Part shown: positions 23,301-33,599 of the stretch, one piece after another
How positions within the stretch are numbered: position 1 is the first letter of the stretch
Layout of the letters: each line of letters starts with the position of its first letter
From: Meghimatium bilineatum
Lineage: Eukaryota > Mollusca > Gastropoda > Stylommatophora > Philomycidae
NCBI GenBank assembly: GCA_034231615.1
Contig: CM067309.1
Coordinates: forward strand, 27,179,661 to 27,243,660
Reading direction: 5' to 3'
DNA length: 64,000 nt
Program-made: the position numbers and the translations under genes
Notes under the pieces: model-generated
Seen by the model: only the letters and a program-made list of their open reading frames with translations
Databases searched by the model: none
Told to the model about the DNA's origin: nothing

Positions 23301-26300
23301 GCGAGGAATGTGTATCTATGAATAGCGAGGAATGTGTATCTATGAATAGCGAGGAATGTGTATCTATGAATAGCGGGGAATGTGTATCTATGAATAGCGG
23401 GGAATGTGTATCTATGAATAGCGAGGAATGTGTATCTATGAATAGCGAGGAATGTGTATCTATGAATAGCGAGGAATGTGTATCTATGAATAGCGGGTAT
23501 CGTGCATCTATGAATAGCGGGTATCGTGCATCTATGAATAGCGGGTATCGTGCATCTATGGATAGCGGGGAGTGTGTATCTATGAATAGCGAGGAGTGTG
23601 TATCTATGAATAGTGGGGAATGTGTATCTATGAATAGCGAGGAATGTGTATCTATGAATAGCGGGTATCGTGCATCTATGAATAGCGAGGAGTGTGTATC
23701 TATGAATAGCGAGGAGTGTTTATCTATGAATAGCGAGAAGTGTGTATCTATGAATAGTGGGGAATGTGTATCTATGAATAGCGAGGAGTGTGTATCTATG
23801 AATAGTGGGGGATGTGTATCTATGAATAGCGGGTATCGTGCATCTATGAATAGCGAGGAATGTGTATCTATGAATAGCGGAGAATGTGTATCTATGAATA
23901 GTGGAGAATGTGTATCTATGAATAGCGAGAAATGTGTATCTATGAATAGCGAGGAATGTGTATCTATGAATAGCGGGGAATGTGTATGTATGAATAGTGG
24001 GGAATGTGTATCTATGAATAGTGGGGAATGTGTATCTATGAATAGCGAGGAATGTGTATCTATGAATAGCGAGGAATGTGTATCTATGAATAGCGAGGAA
24101 TGTGTATCTATGAATAGCGAGGAATATGTATCTATAAATAGCGGGTATCGTGTATCTATGAATAGCGAGGAATGTGTATCTATGAATAGCGGGTATCGTG
24201 TATCTATGAATAGCGAGGAATGTGTATCTATGAATAGCGGGTATCGTGTATCTATGAATAGCGAGGAATGTGTATCTATGAATAGCGGGGAATGTGTATC
24301 TATGAATAGCGGGGAATGTGTATCTATGAATAACGGGTATCGTGTATCTATGAATAGCGAGGAATGTGTATCTATGAATAGCGAGGAATGTGTATCTATG
24401 AATAGCGGGGAATGTGTATCTATGAATAGTGGGGAATGTGTATCTATGAATAGCGAGGAATGTGTATCTATGAATAGTGGGGAATGTGTATCTATGAATA
24501 GCGGGGAATGTGTATCTATGAATAGCGGGGAATGTGTATCTATGAATAGCGGGGAATGTGTATCTATGAATAGTGGGGAATGTGTATCTATGAATAGCGG
24601 GGAATGTGTATCTATGAATAGCGGGGAATATGTATCTATGAATAGCGGGTATCGTGTATCTATGAATAGCGAGGAATGTGTATCTATGAATAGCGGGGAA
24701 TGTGTATCTATGAATAGTGCGGAATGTGTATCGATGAATCGCGGGTATCGTGCATCTATGAATAGCGAGGAGTGTGCATCTATGAATAGCGGGGAATGTG
24801 TATCTATGAATAGTAGGGAATGTGTATCTATGAATAGCGAGGAATGTGTATTTATGAATAGCGGGGAATGTGTATCTATGAATAGTGGGGAATGTGTATC
24901 TATGAATAGCGAGGAATGTGTATCTATGAATAGCGGGTATCGTGCATCTATGAATAGCGAGGAGTGTGTATCTATGAATAGCGAGGAATGTGTATCTATG
25001 AATAGCGAGGAATGTGTATCTATGAATAGCGAGGAATGTGTATCTATGAATAGCGAGGAATGTGTATCTATGAATAGCGAGGAGTGTGTATCTATGAATA
25101 GCGAGGACTGTGTATCTATGAATAGCGATGAGTGTGTATCTATGAATAGTGGGGAATGTGTATCTATGAATAGCGGGTATCGTGCATTTATGAATAGCGA
25201 GGAGTGTGTATCTATGAATAGCGGGGAATGTGTATCTATGAATAGCGGGTATCGTGCATCTATGAATAGCGGGTATCGTGCATCTATGAATAGCGGGTAT
25301 CGTGCATCTATGGATAGCGGGGAGTGTGTATCTATGAATAGCGAGGAGTGTGTATCTATGAATAGTGGGGAATGTGTATCTATGAATAGCGAGGAATGTG
25401 TATCTATGAATAGCGGGTATCGTGCATCTATGAATAGCGAGGAGTGTGTATCTATGAATAGTGAGGAGTGTTTATCTATGAATAGCGAGGAGTGTGTATC
25501 TATGAATAGTGGGGAATGTGTATCTATGAATAGCGAGGAGTGTGTATCTATGAATAGTGGGGGATGTGTATCTATGAATAGCGGGTATCGTGCATCTATG
25601 AATAGCGAGGAATGTGTATCTATGAATAGCGGAGAATGTGTATCTATGAATAGTGGAGAATGTGTATCTATGAATAGCGAGAAATGTGTATCTATGAATA
25701 GCGAGGAATGTGTATCTATGAATAGCGGGGAATGTGTATGTATGAATAGTGGGGAATGTGTATCTATGAATAGTGGGGAATGTGTATCTATGAATAGCGA
25801 GGAATGTGTATCTATGAATAGCGAGGAATGTGTATCTATGAATAGCGAGGAATGTGTATCTATGAATAGCGAGGAATATGTATCTATAAATAGCGGGTAT
25901 CGTGTATCTATGAATAGCGAGGAATGTGTATCTATGAATAGCGGGTATCGTGTATCTATGAATAGCGAGGAATGTGTATCTATGAATAGCGGGTATCGTG
26001 TATCTATGAATAGCGAGGAATGTGTATCTATGAATAGCGGGGAATGTGTATCTATGAATAGCGGGGAATGTGTATCTATGAATAACGGGTATCGTGTATC
26101 TATGAATAGCGAGGAATGTGTATCTATGAATAGCGAGGAATGTGTATCTATGAATAGCGAGGAATGTGTATCTATGAATAGTGGGGAATGTGTATCTATG
26201 AATAGCGGGGAATGTGTATCTATGAATAGCGGGGAATGTGTATCTATGAATAGCGGGGAATGTGTATCTATGAATAGTGGGGAATGTGTATCTATGAATA

Positions 26301-27517
26301 GCGGGGAATGTGTATCTATGAATAGCGGGGAATATGTATCTATGAATAGCGGGTATCGTGTATCTATGAATAGCGAGGAATGTGTATCTATGAATAGCGG
26401 GGAATGTGTATCTATGAATAGTGGGGAATGTGTATCTATGAATAGCGAGGAATGTGTATCTATGAATAGCGGGGAATGTGTATCTATGAATAGTGAGGAA
26501 TGTGTATCTATGAATAGCGAGGAATGTGTATCTATGAATAGCGAGGAATGTGTATCTATGAATAGCGAGGAATGTGTATCTATGAATAGCGAGGAATGTG
26601 TATCTATGAATAGCGGGGAATGTGTATCTATGAATAGCGAGGAATGTGTATCTATGAATAGCGAGGAATGTGTATCTATGAATAGCGAGGAATGTGTATC
26701 TATGAATAGCGAGGAATGTGTATCTATGAATAGCGAGGAATGTGTATCTATGAATAGCGGGGAATGTGTATCTATGAATAGCGAGGAATGTGTATCTATG
26801 AATAGCGAGGAATGTGTATCTATGAATAGCGAGGAATGTGTATCTATGAATAGCGAGGAATGTGTATCTATGAATAGCGAGGAATGTGTATCTATGAATA
26901 GCGAGGAGTGTGTATCTATGAATAGCGAGGACTGTGTATCTATGAATAGCGAGGAGTGTGTATCTATGAATAGTGGGGAATGTGTATCTATGAATAGCGG
27001 GTATCGTGCATTTATGAATAGCGAGGAGTGTGTATCTATGAATAGCGGGGAATGTGTATCTATGAATAGCGGGTATCGTGCATCTATGAATAGCGGGTAT
27101 CGTGCATCTATGAATAGCGGGTATCGTGGATCTATGAATAGCGGATATCGTGCATCTATGGATAGCGGGGAGTGTGTATCTATGAATAGCGAGGAGTGTG
27201 TATCTATGAATAGTGGGGAATGTGTATCTTTGAATTACGGGTATCGTGCATCTATGAATAGCGGGTATCGTGCATCTATGAATAGCGAGGAGTGTGTATC
27301 TATGAATAGCGAGGAGTGTGTATCTATGAATAGCGAGGAGTGTGTATCTATGAATAGCGGGGAATGTGTATCTATGAATAGCGGAGATCGGGCATCTATG
27401 AATAGCGGGTATCGTGCATCTATGAATAGCGAGGAGTGTGTATCTATGAATAGCGAGGAGTGTGTATCTATGAATAGCGAGGAGTGTGTATCTATGAATA
27501 GCGGGGAATCGTGCATC

Positions 27518-27610
27518 TATGAATAGCAGATATTGTGCATCTGCGGAGGTCGTGCATATATTACCTGCGGATATCGTACAACTATGACCCGTGGAGATTG
27601 TGCATCTATA
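27518..27610 (+). repeat. Satellite, diverged right edge
   Basis: The phase slips by one base in the monomer starting at 27494 (25 bp). Three to four degenerate monomers follow, with gcggaggtcgtgcat and atgacccgtggagattgtg, resembling the left-edge types. The array then ends in unrelated sequence. Confidence 0.85.
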
Positions 27611-28260
27611 GCAGCGACGGCTTCATTTTCAGTCAGCGGCATCACTTTCTCAATTTTCCGTTTGTAATTCCTAAAAAGAAACATAACGTGACAATAAAAT
27701 ATTGGTGTAAATATGTGGCAACATGAGGGGGAAGTGACTGGGGCAAACATGCGCAGTGAGTCCGCAGCGCATGTTTGCCCCGGCAGTGTGCGCGGCGTTA
27801 CCCCAAAATCACACTGTTCACAATTTTATAAAATATCATGAAAACAAAAATTATCTTGACAAGGTAACATGCTTAATAACTTAACAATACAATATAGTTT
27901 TCAGTTTAGATATGTAAAATAACATGACAGTAATGTTAACAAAGGACAAAGTTAAGAGTGAGAAGTGGAAAAAGTTAGATCAAGAACGTTAAAAAATGAA
28001 TTTACCTCATGGCTAAAAAATGACCTGCCCGTGACCGATGAAAATTCGTTGTGCGACAGAAACGGATATTAGCGTCCGGCGTGGCTACGTGGTTTGCGGG
28101 AAAAACCCATAGTTCCGGAAAAAACGACTGCGAATCTTTGCCCCCAGCGCAACTTTACCCCAGGCTACCCTATATATAGCAAGTGACAAATTCTGTATAG
28201 AAAGTTGTTTTCGTCTTGGATATTCAGAACATATATGTTCCGGGCAAGCAGGCATGCATA
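27611..28260. other. Right flank of satellite, no gene seen
   Basis: AT-rich sequence with one strong inverted repeat at 27740-27781. Short similar GC-rich stretches (tttgcccc followed by ttacccca spacing) occur near 27775 and 28137, hinting at a decayed inverted-repeat element. No coding sequence was recognised. Confidence 0.4.
27740..27781. repeat. Perfect 15-bp inverted repeat
   Basis: Arms ggggcaaacatgcgc (27740-27754) and its exact complement (27767-27781) flank a 12-base loop, 130 bp beyond the satellite. It could be a transposon end or a hairpin-forming site; function unknown. Confidence 0.8.
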
Positions 28261-28264
28261 GGCC

Positions 28265-28450
28265 AGAGACATGTGCATACATTCTTCGATGTCGCTGGTC
28301 CATGGTCGTCTTGGTCTTCCTCGTCCTCTCTATCCTGGCACTCTGCCCTCTATCATCAGCCTTTTGATACCATCATGTCGCTATAAGTGTCCAAAATACT
28401 GTAACTTCCTTCTTATGATGGTATTTAGAAGTCAGCCTTCATTTAGTTTC
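28265..28450 (-). pseudogene. RTE-type LINE 3' fragment
   Basis: Minus-strand reading across frames gives the family C-terminal motif: a YFGH-like stretch, an RHD-like stretch, then a GR/RP-rich run and a W-T/S-D-I ending. These are the last 60 or so codons of RTE-type polyproteins, after the RT. Stops and frameshifts make it dead. Related fragments lie at 30575-31160, 43200-43660 and 53690-54130. Confidence 0.5.
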
Positions 28451-28499
28451 AGTAATATCAAAATTGTAAATAGCTAGTCTCGCCATCACAACAGACGGT

Positions 28500-28740
28500 C
28501 AGCCTATGGACCAAGCAGACATACTCACTGCTCTTCGTGAGTCCTCACGATCAGAGGATTTTGAGATGAATAAGCATGAGTCAATATAAAAATTGAAAGA
28601 ACTGGGAGTGGTCATCAAAAAGAGTAGTGAACCAACAAAGAACCGGAACAATCAGCCGTTATACCCTGAGAGATCTACTGAAGCGGACATAGGAGCACAT
28701 ATGGACGTGTCCGGTGTGCGAAGATGATAATCAGCATGCC
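28500..28740 (+). pseudogene. Jockey/I-like LINE C-terminal fragment
   Basis: Around 28680-28735 one frame reads W-x-CPVC-x-DD, the putative zinc-binding tail found also at about 55495-55560 on the minus strand, where the spacing is the same. The upstream half is too decayed to assign. Evidence rests on the pairwise match of these two fragments. Confidence 0.35.
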
Positions 28741-28756
28741 TAAATACCTAATACAA
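28741..28756. repeat. Foldback element TSD, left copy
   Basis: taaatacctaatacaa at 28741-28756 recurs exactly at 28985-29000, bracketing the 228-bp foldback element. Confidence 0.85.
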
Positions 28757-28984
28757 GTAAATATAAGTAGGAAGCCAGAGGACAATTTTTAAATTTTTTT
28801 GAGACTAACGGGAATTGAACCAGTCCGTTCAACGGCAATAATTTGTTTGAAAGGCTTGATGAAATCGCATCTTTTTTGTTAAGATGCGGTTAGTCAAGTA
28901 CGGAAGAACTCGTGTTCAATAGTTGCTAGGCGATTTGGTGCCGTTGAACGGATTGGTTCAATTCCCGTTAGTCTCAAACAATTT
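28757..28984. mobile_element. 228-bp foldback element with tRNA-like arms
   Basis: Arms beginning ttgagactaacgggaattga near 28797 and ending with its complement near 28975 form a stem of about 37 bp with one or two mismatches; an inner hairpin contains gcatct/agatgc. Read outward, each arm contains ggttcaattcccg, a match to the tRNA T-arm/B-box. The exact 16-bp TSD suggests LINE-driven retroposition rather than cut-and-paste. Related copies are at 34918-35150, 35290-35460 with 37673-37740, and 37741-37854. The left side carries an extra segment, aagtaggaagccagaggac, that the right side lacks. Confidence 0.75.
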
Positions 28985-29000
28985 TAAATACCTAATACAA
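28985..29000. repeat. Foldback element TSD, right copy
   Basis: Exact 16-bp match to 28741-28756, followed by an A run. The motif atacctaatac recurs near 29277, beside the SINE. Confidence 0.85.
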
Positions 29001-29149
29001 AAAAAAAAAAAAGTAAAGTATCCCATAGCATTTATTAATGCCGTAGGGGTGTGAGATGTTAGCATTTCTCACATTTCACAGGCTCTGCAAATGAGGGCGT
29101 TAGCCATATCCTCTCCCTCGCAGTCTTTACTTCCCGGATTAATCTGGTA

Positions 29150-29276
29150 CCCATTTAAGGCTAGGTCGACCTGGGAGCCGTTGCGATCTGAAAAATTTTT
29201 CGCCTCAAGTGGGGAATGAACCCAGGACCACTCATATGCGAAGCCAGTGCGCTAACCACTGCGCTAACGCGGCTCC
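29150..29276 (-). mobile_element. tRNA-derived SINE
   Basis: On the minus strand the head starts ggagccgcgttagcgcagtg at 29276, with an A-box (tagcgcagtgg) and, about 35 bases on, a B-box-like tgggttcattccc (near 29215). These are the internal RNA polymerase III promoter elements. The sequence continues past a tRNA-length head into a body with gaaaaatttttcagatcgc. It sits at the edge of an RTE fragment. A genuine tRNA gene is unlikely because the acceptor stem and anticodon arm do not close cleanly. Confidence 0.7.
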
Positions 29277-29284
29277 AATACCTA

Positions 29285-29815
29285 ATACCTAATTTCAAAA
29301 CTTTAATGTTCTTCTTTTTCTCTGTCCATAATATTCGTAGGATCTTTCTGTAGCACTTCATTTCAAATGAATTTATTCATTTGGACATTGTCTTGTTTAA
29401 AGTCCAAGTCTCACATCCATATGTTGTCAATGTGAAAAAACATGATCTTAAAAGAGTTAATTTAGTGTCGTTATTACTACTTTGCCATATCATTCTCATT
29501 TTTGAGTGTTGCAGGCGCGAGTCTTCTTCTAATCTCGACTGAACAATCTCAGGAATTGTTTATATTTGCTTCCAGATATTTGAATTTGTTCATTCTAATT
29601 AAACATTCTAGTTCTATATTATCTATGTTGATTATTGGTTTGATCTTTGTTTTGTCTGTTGTCATAATTTTGTTTTCTGTGCGTTTAGATATAGATTTTG
29701 GATCTCGCTGTATTTGTTTGTTGTTTTGATTAGCTATTTCAGTCCCTCAGAATGTGTAGTAAAGAGGACAGTGTCATCTGCATATCTTCTTCTTCTTCTT
29801 CTTTCGTTCACTTGA
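29285..29815 (-). pseudogene. RTE-type reverse transcriptase fragment
   Basis: Minus-strand frames give YADDTVLFT near 29790 (RT catalytic box), then a long gap and an F-x-YL-x-A motif near 29600 followed by EIRRR, the standard order downstream of the RTE catalytic core. Several stops and frameshifts interrupt it. A GAA microsatellite lies directly upstream of the YADD codons. Confidence 0.6.
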
Positions 29816-29874
29816 AACATGTCTATATCTGTAATGCTGTCTCCTTAAAAAAACTCACTGTCTTTTGTAGTTCA

Positions 29875-30180
29875 TACAGTGTCCCATAGAGCTTTGATTC
29901 CAGTGTTGTTTCCTCTGGCCAATATGTCTGCCTCAGCGTTTCATGCTTTGGCACTCTGTGCTGCCTGTCCACATGTACACATGGCCGTGTTGCCAATCTT
30001 GAACTTTGTATACATGTGACTGCGGAGTCGGTTGTGTCCTGTTCTGAGACGTAGAATTATAACTTGTTCTGATCTGTTCATAATGTGATAGTCATCTTGT
30101 GTTGGTGTTTGTGGCTTTCTTATTGACTTGCATATCTTATTTCTGGAATCTTTACCCACCGATATTTATTGGATGAATCT
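29875..30180 (-). pseudogene. Jockey/I-like LINE C-terminal fragment
   Basis: Encodes EQVIILRLRTGHN followed by YTKFKIGNTAMCTCG, closely matching residues 1147-1178 of the intact LINE ORF2 at 1060-4764 (same LRLRTGHN and YTKFKIG blocks and the C-x-C zinc ligands). It is therefore a diverged relative of that element, truncated at both ends. Confidence 0.75.
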
Positions 30181-30574
30181 CATTTTGCTCTAGTTCTTCT
30201 CTTACATTTCTCATTATATTATCTGCATCGAAAGCGAGCGGATCCGCTAAAAATCTAGATCAAGATAACCCATCCGCCATTTTGAATTCTTTCAGGACAC
30301 TCTAGCTTTATCAATTAATCTATCACCAGGATACCATGCGTCAGTGTCCTTTCCGACTACCATTCTGATTAAAAAAAAATAAATGACAATTTCAGTAGGC
30401 CTATGTCACAGTTGAATTGTTGCTTTGGACATGCATGGAAGTTTCTCATGTTAAATCAAATTACGACAAAAGTAATAAAAAAAATAGTAAAAAATAGGTA
30501 TATGTCGTATACCCGAATATACCCAGAAAAAAGCACTACACACACACGCACGCACGCACACATGGGGTAAAAAT
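30181..30574. other. No gene; CA/CG microsatellite
   Basis: AT-rich sequence without recognisable coding potential. A short (CA)n/(CGCA)n tract lies at about 30537-30562, directly before the next LINE fragment. Confidence 0.5.
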
Positions 30575-31160
30575 GGATTCTTTGAGCACCCACATATCCC
30601 AGTTAAAGAGGTTCATAGGAATGAAGTTAAAGAAGTTAAAAGGAGAATAGGAATGGCTAAAAGTACCTTCAATGACATGAGGAAATTATTAATATCTAAA
30701 CAAATTACAAACAAGTTAAAAATGAGAATTATAAAATGCTACATTTATTCCATATTAATGTATGGCTCAGAAACATGGACACTAAATAAACAATTAGAAG
30801 ACAAAATTGATGCCTTTGAGATGTGTGTATATAGAAGAATAGGGAGAACATCATGGAAAGAGAAGAAAACAAATAAAGAGGTGCTAAAAACACGTAATAT
30901 GAAGAAAGAACTACTAAGAGAAATAAAGATCAGGCAAATAAAATACTTTGGACACATTAAAAGACATGACACCCTATTGAAGACCTTACTTGAGGGTAAA
31001 GTAAAAGGGAAGCGAGCAAGAGGTAGGCAGAGATACAAGTGGGAGAGTAACATTACACGATGAACAGGTTACAGTCTAGCAGAGTGCACCACCAAGACAA
31101 GAGATGTTGGAGATACGTTGCAGCCAACCTTCGTTGCGGAGACGGCACTTGATGATGATG
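30575..31160 (+). pseudogene. RTE-type LINE 3' end with GAT tail
   Basis: A 136-codon frame (30653-31063) covers the region downstream of the RT: AKSTFNDM, then YGSETWTL, IGRTSWKEK, YFGHIKRHD and a GRQRYKW ending. These match the family C-terminus in order. The 3' UTR ends in tgatgatgatgat near 31152, a short-repeat tail. Very similar 3' ends occur at 43200-43660 and 44460-44600, so this is a multi-copy local family. The 5' end is truncated. Confidence 0.75.
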
Positions 31161-31189
31161 ATATCCCAGTATGAAAATAAATGTAATCA

Positions 31190-31760
31190 GATTCAACCTC
31201 GTCTCAAGGCCTCAATTCACTAATCGCGAATGAGACCTACTTATACCTTCCTAATCATACTCATATAGTCACTCAAGATGCAGACATGCGTTACCTTCTG
31301 TGTGCTTACCCACTCAAATGCCCTAGTCACCGCCATAATCTTCATGGTCATGCTACTCGTAGTAACAGCGAAGGCCCCCCTCTCCTCTCTGGTCGTTTTA
31401 CCTGCACACTGAGCTGTGAAGGCCTAAGCACTGCGAACATATCTAATCACAGACCCATCAGTGTATATAATCACAACCCCCTCTTTGGTATTCTTACTGA
31501 CCAACGCCTACACTTCTTTCTCCACAGCTGTGGAACACCATTCTCTGCATTCCCTGCTAAGTGATATTACTATTCGCAAACAAGTTTCTAAATCTGTGGG
31601 CAGACCTATCCATTCCGCACCAGCTGTTACATCTTGCAATCTGCACACGCTTTGTATGACATCCTCAGCACGTCCTATCCACGACTTCCCTCTCTTAAGA
31701 CTTATTCAATTCCTGTCAGTTGTAAAAATTACTCTCTTAAGACTGTTGCCTTTAGCCTTC
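31190..31760 (-). pseudogene. LINE RNase H domain fragment
   Basis: Minus-strand reading gives IYTDGS near 31470 (first RNase H aspartate), then the M-x-I-MAVT helix with its conserved glutamate region near 31340 and an SD-x-MSMI stretch near 31270 (third carboxylate). The order and spacing are those of Jockey/I RNase H. In-frame stops are present. A second copy of the same family is at 55490-56030. Confidence 0.65.
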
Positions 31761-32212
31761 TGTATTTCAGAAAATGTAATTGGTTTACTTACTTATAGAA
31801 ATGGAGAGTAGTTTATGAGGGCGGAATGGAGCACCACTGGACGCAGCAATTAGTATAGATTAAAGAAGAAAATAGTGATGCGACAACGCAGCAACGCAAG
31901 GTTATATAGCTCAAAGAATAAAATACTGGTCCTGCAAAAGTCATACTGAGGTCGTGTCATGGCGTGCCATTTTACCTATTTGGATAATATATAGCCCAAA
32001 GAACAAATAACTAGGTATGCAGGGGTCGTGCAAAGGTCGTGCTATGCCGTGCCATTGCAAGGTCACCGACTGGCCGCGTGGGATCACCGACCGTGCGGCT
32101 CCAGGCATCGGACCTCGGTACACCATGATATCACGGCTGGCACCCAAGCCATCTCACCATTAATCACATGTGTTATGAAATTGAGATGTTTTATCACATT
32201 ACATTTTCGTAA

Positions 32213-33240
32213 CAGGGTTGATATTACATATTTCCATATGACAAAAGTCCTGTTTTATGACTTATCACATCTAGGCAATCTACTTTCAACACGTTTTGCT
32301 ATGATCACAGACATTGGGTGCTGGTTTCCTAGACTTACAAGGCAAATTTTCCTATTTTTATGTAACAACAGAGCTCATATTACATATTTGCATGTGACAA
32401 ACGTCATACTTTATCACGTTCTAAAGCTAAACAAGCTGATTTTAACACGTTTCCATATGACAACTTCATATTTATCAGTTTCTAAATTATCATGCATATG
32501 AAACCACATCACAGGCCTTTTCCACTAAACACATAACTTATTTATCACTTTTCACAGGCAGACAATTCTCTTTTCGTAGTTTTCGCAATGAGCAAAGGCA
32601 CTGTTTGACTCTTCTCTAGACTTAAAAAGGCAAATTACAGTGGTTTTTATGTATAAACAGGGTTAATATTGCATATTTCCATATGACAAAAGTTCTGTTT
32701 TATGACTTTTGACATCTAGGTAAGCTGCTTTTAACACTTTTTGCTATGATCGCAGGCATTGGGTGGTGGTTTCCTAGACTTACAAGGCAAAGTTTCCTAT
32801 TTTTATGTAATAACAGAGCACATATTACATATTTGCATATGACAAACGGCATATTTTATCACGTTTTAAAACTAAGCAAGCCGATTTTAACACGTTTTCT
32901 TATAACAAACGTCATATTAATCACTTTTCACAGCTAGGCAAGTCGCTTGTAATACAGTTCAATATGACAAAGGTCATGTTTTATCAGGTTCTAAATTATC
33001 ACGCCATATGAAACCATATCACATGTCTATTACACTAAAAACATAACACATCACTTTTCACAGCTAGACAAGCTGATTTTCGTACTTTTCGCAATGAGCA
33101 AAGACATTATTTGGCTCGTCTCTAGACTTACAAAGGCAAATTACCATACTTTTATGTACCAACAGGGTTAATATTATATAATGTCCATATGACAAACGTC
33201 ATGTTTTATCACTTTTCACAATTAGACAAGCCGTGCTTCG
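32213..33240 (+). repeat. Tandem repeats inside the left foldback arm
   Basis: A unit of roughly 445-505 bp, beginning with cagggtt-atatt-catat, starts at about 32213, 32657 and 33163. Each unit contains a block with cctagacttacaaggcaaa and one with gcaa(t/a)gagcaaag. A complementary copy is at 34371-34917. Confidence 0.7.
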
Positions 33241-33599
33241 CAAGCCCTGGTCGAGAACCCGGGTTGATATCACCTGGCATTAACCAAGGCCAATAGCCCC
33301 TGTTGATAGCCATGACAATTACCAAGGATACTACGCCCTGCTAATAACTCATATCGCCATACTAACAAACTATACTAATATTCGTTGTTAACATCAACGT
33401 GACTACAACACATGATACAGGGCTATCTGACTAAGAACATCTGACATTTCTTACAACTAAATACAAATAAAATATAAGAGGCGTGGGTGTTGGTTATAGT
33501 TTGCATATATTTCCCAGTTATATGCAAATATATACCAAGCTAAACGCAGTAATATATTGAAAAAGACAATAATATATAATAAAATACTGACAAATATAA

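Larger units (their letters stand above)
4934..27517 (+). repeat. 24-bp satellite core, 940 in-phase monomers with higher-order structure
   Basis: The monomer is tgtgtatctatg followed by aatagcggggaa. Landmarks hold exact multiples of 24 across the block: ATG at 4934, 11870 and 27494 are 289 and 651 monomers apart. Three main monomer classes differ in the last triplets (ggg-gaa-tgt, gag-gaa-tgt, ggg-tat-cgt), with agc/agt and gaa/gag variation. A rare monomer with aat-aac-ggg-tat or aat-aac-agg-tat marks 14 higher-order units, at 5900, 7700, 8780, 10532, 12404, 13652, 15524, 16652, 17948, 19820, 21164, 22652, 24332 and 26084. Spacings are 45 to 78 monomers; 78 (1872 bp) occurs three times and 73 twice. 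The + strand has a strong G over C excess (8 to 2 in the monomer). Confidence 0.97.
4934..27526 (+). other. Satellite-wide open frame, octapeptide repeat; coding status doubtful
   Basis: One frame reads M-N-S-(G/E)-E-C-V-S repeats from 4934, broken only by TAA at 11867-11869 (followed directly by ATG), and closes at 27526. The product would be an octapeptide polymer with a Cys and a Met per repeat. No signal peptide, upstream promoter, intron or non-repeat domain is visible. Openness is weak evidence: 24 is divisible by three, only 2 of the 72 single-base changes to the consensus monomer create a stop in this frame, and two of the three minus-strand frames are also open. Private substitutions are mostly nonsynonymous, as expected without selection. 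The absence of any indel across 940 monomers is the one argument for constraint. Confidence 0.15.

Noticed and set aside
4934-27517. CRISPR array
   Set aside because: Monomers are contiguous with no spacers, and the window is eukaryotic.
4934-27526. Calling the satellite frame as one or two giant genes (2311 and 5218 codons)
   Set aside because: Openness follows from a 24-bp monomer whose consensus has almost no one-step stops; substitutions look unconstrained and no gene signals flank it. Kept as a question, not a gene.
29150-29276. Functional tRNA gene
   Set aside because: A and B boxes are present but the cloverleaf does not close properly and the sequence runs on into a non-tRNA body, as in SINEs.
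31286-31811. Plus-strand open stretches at 31286-31811
   Set aside because: They are antisense to the minus-strand RNase H fragment, whose TDGS and MAVT motifs explain the region.
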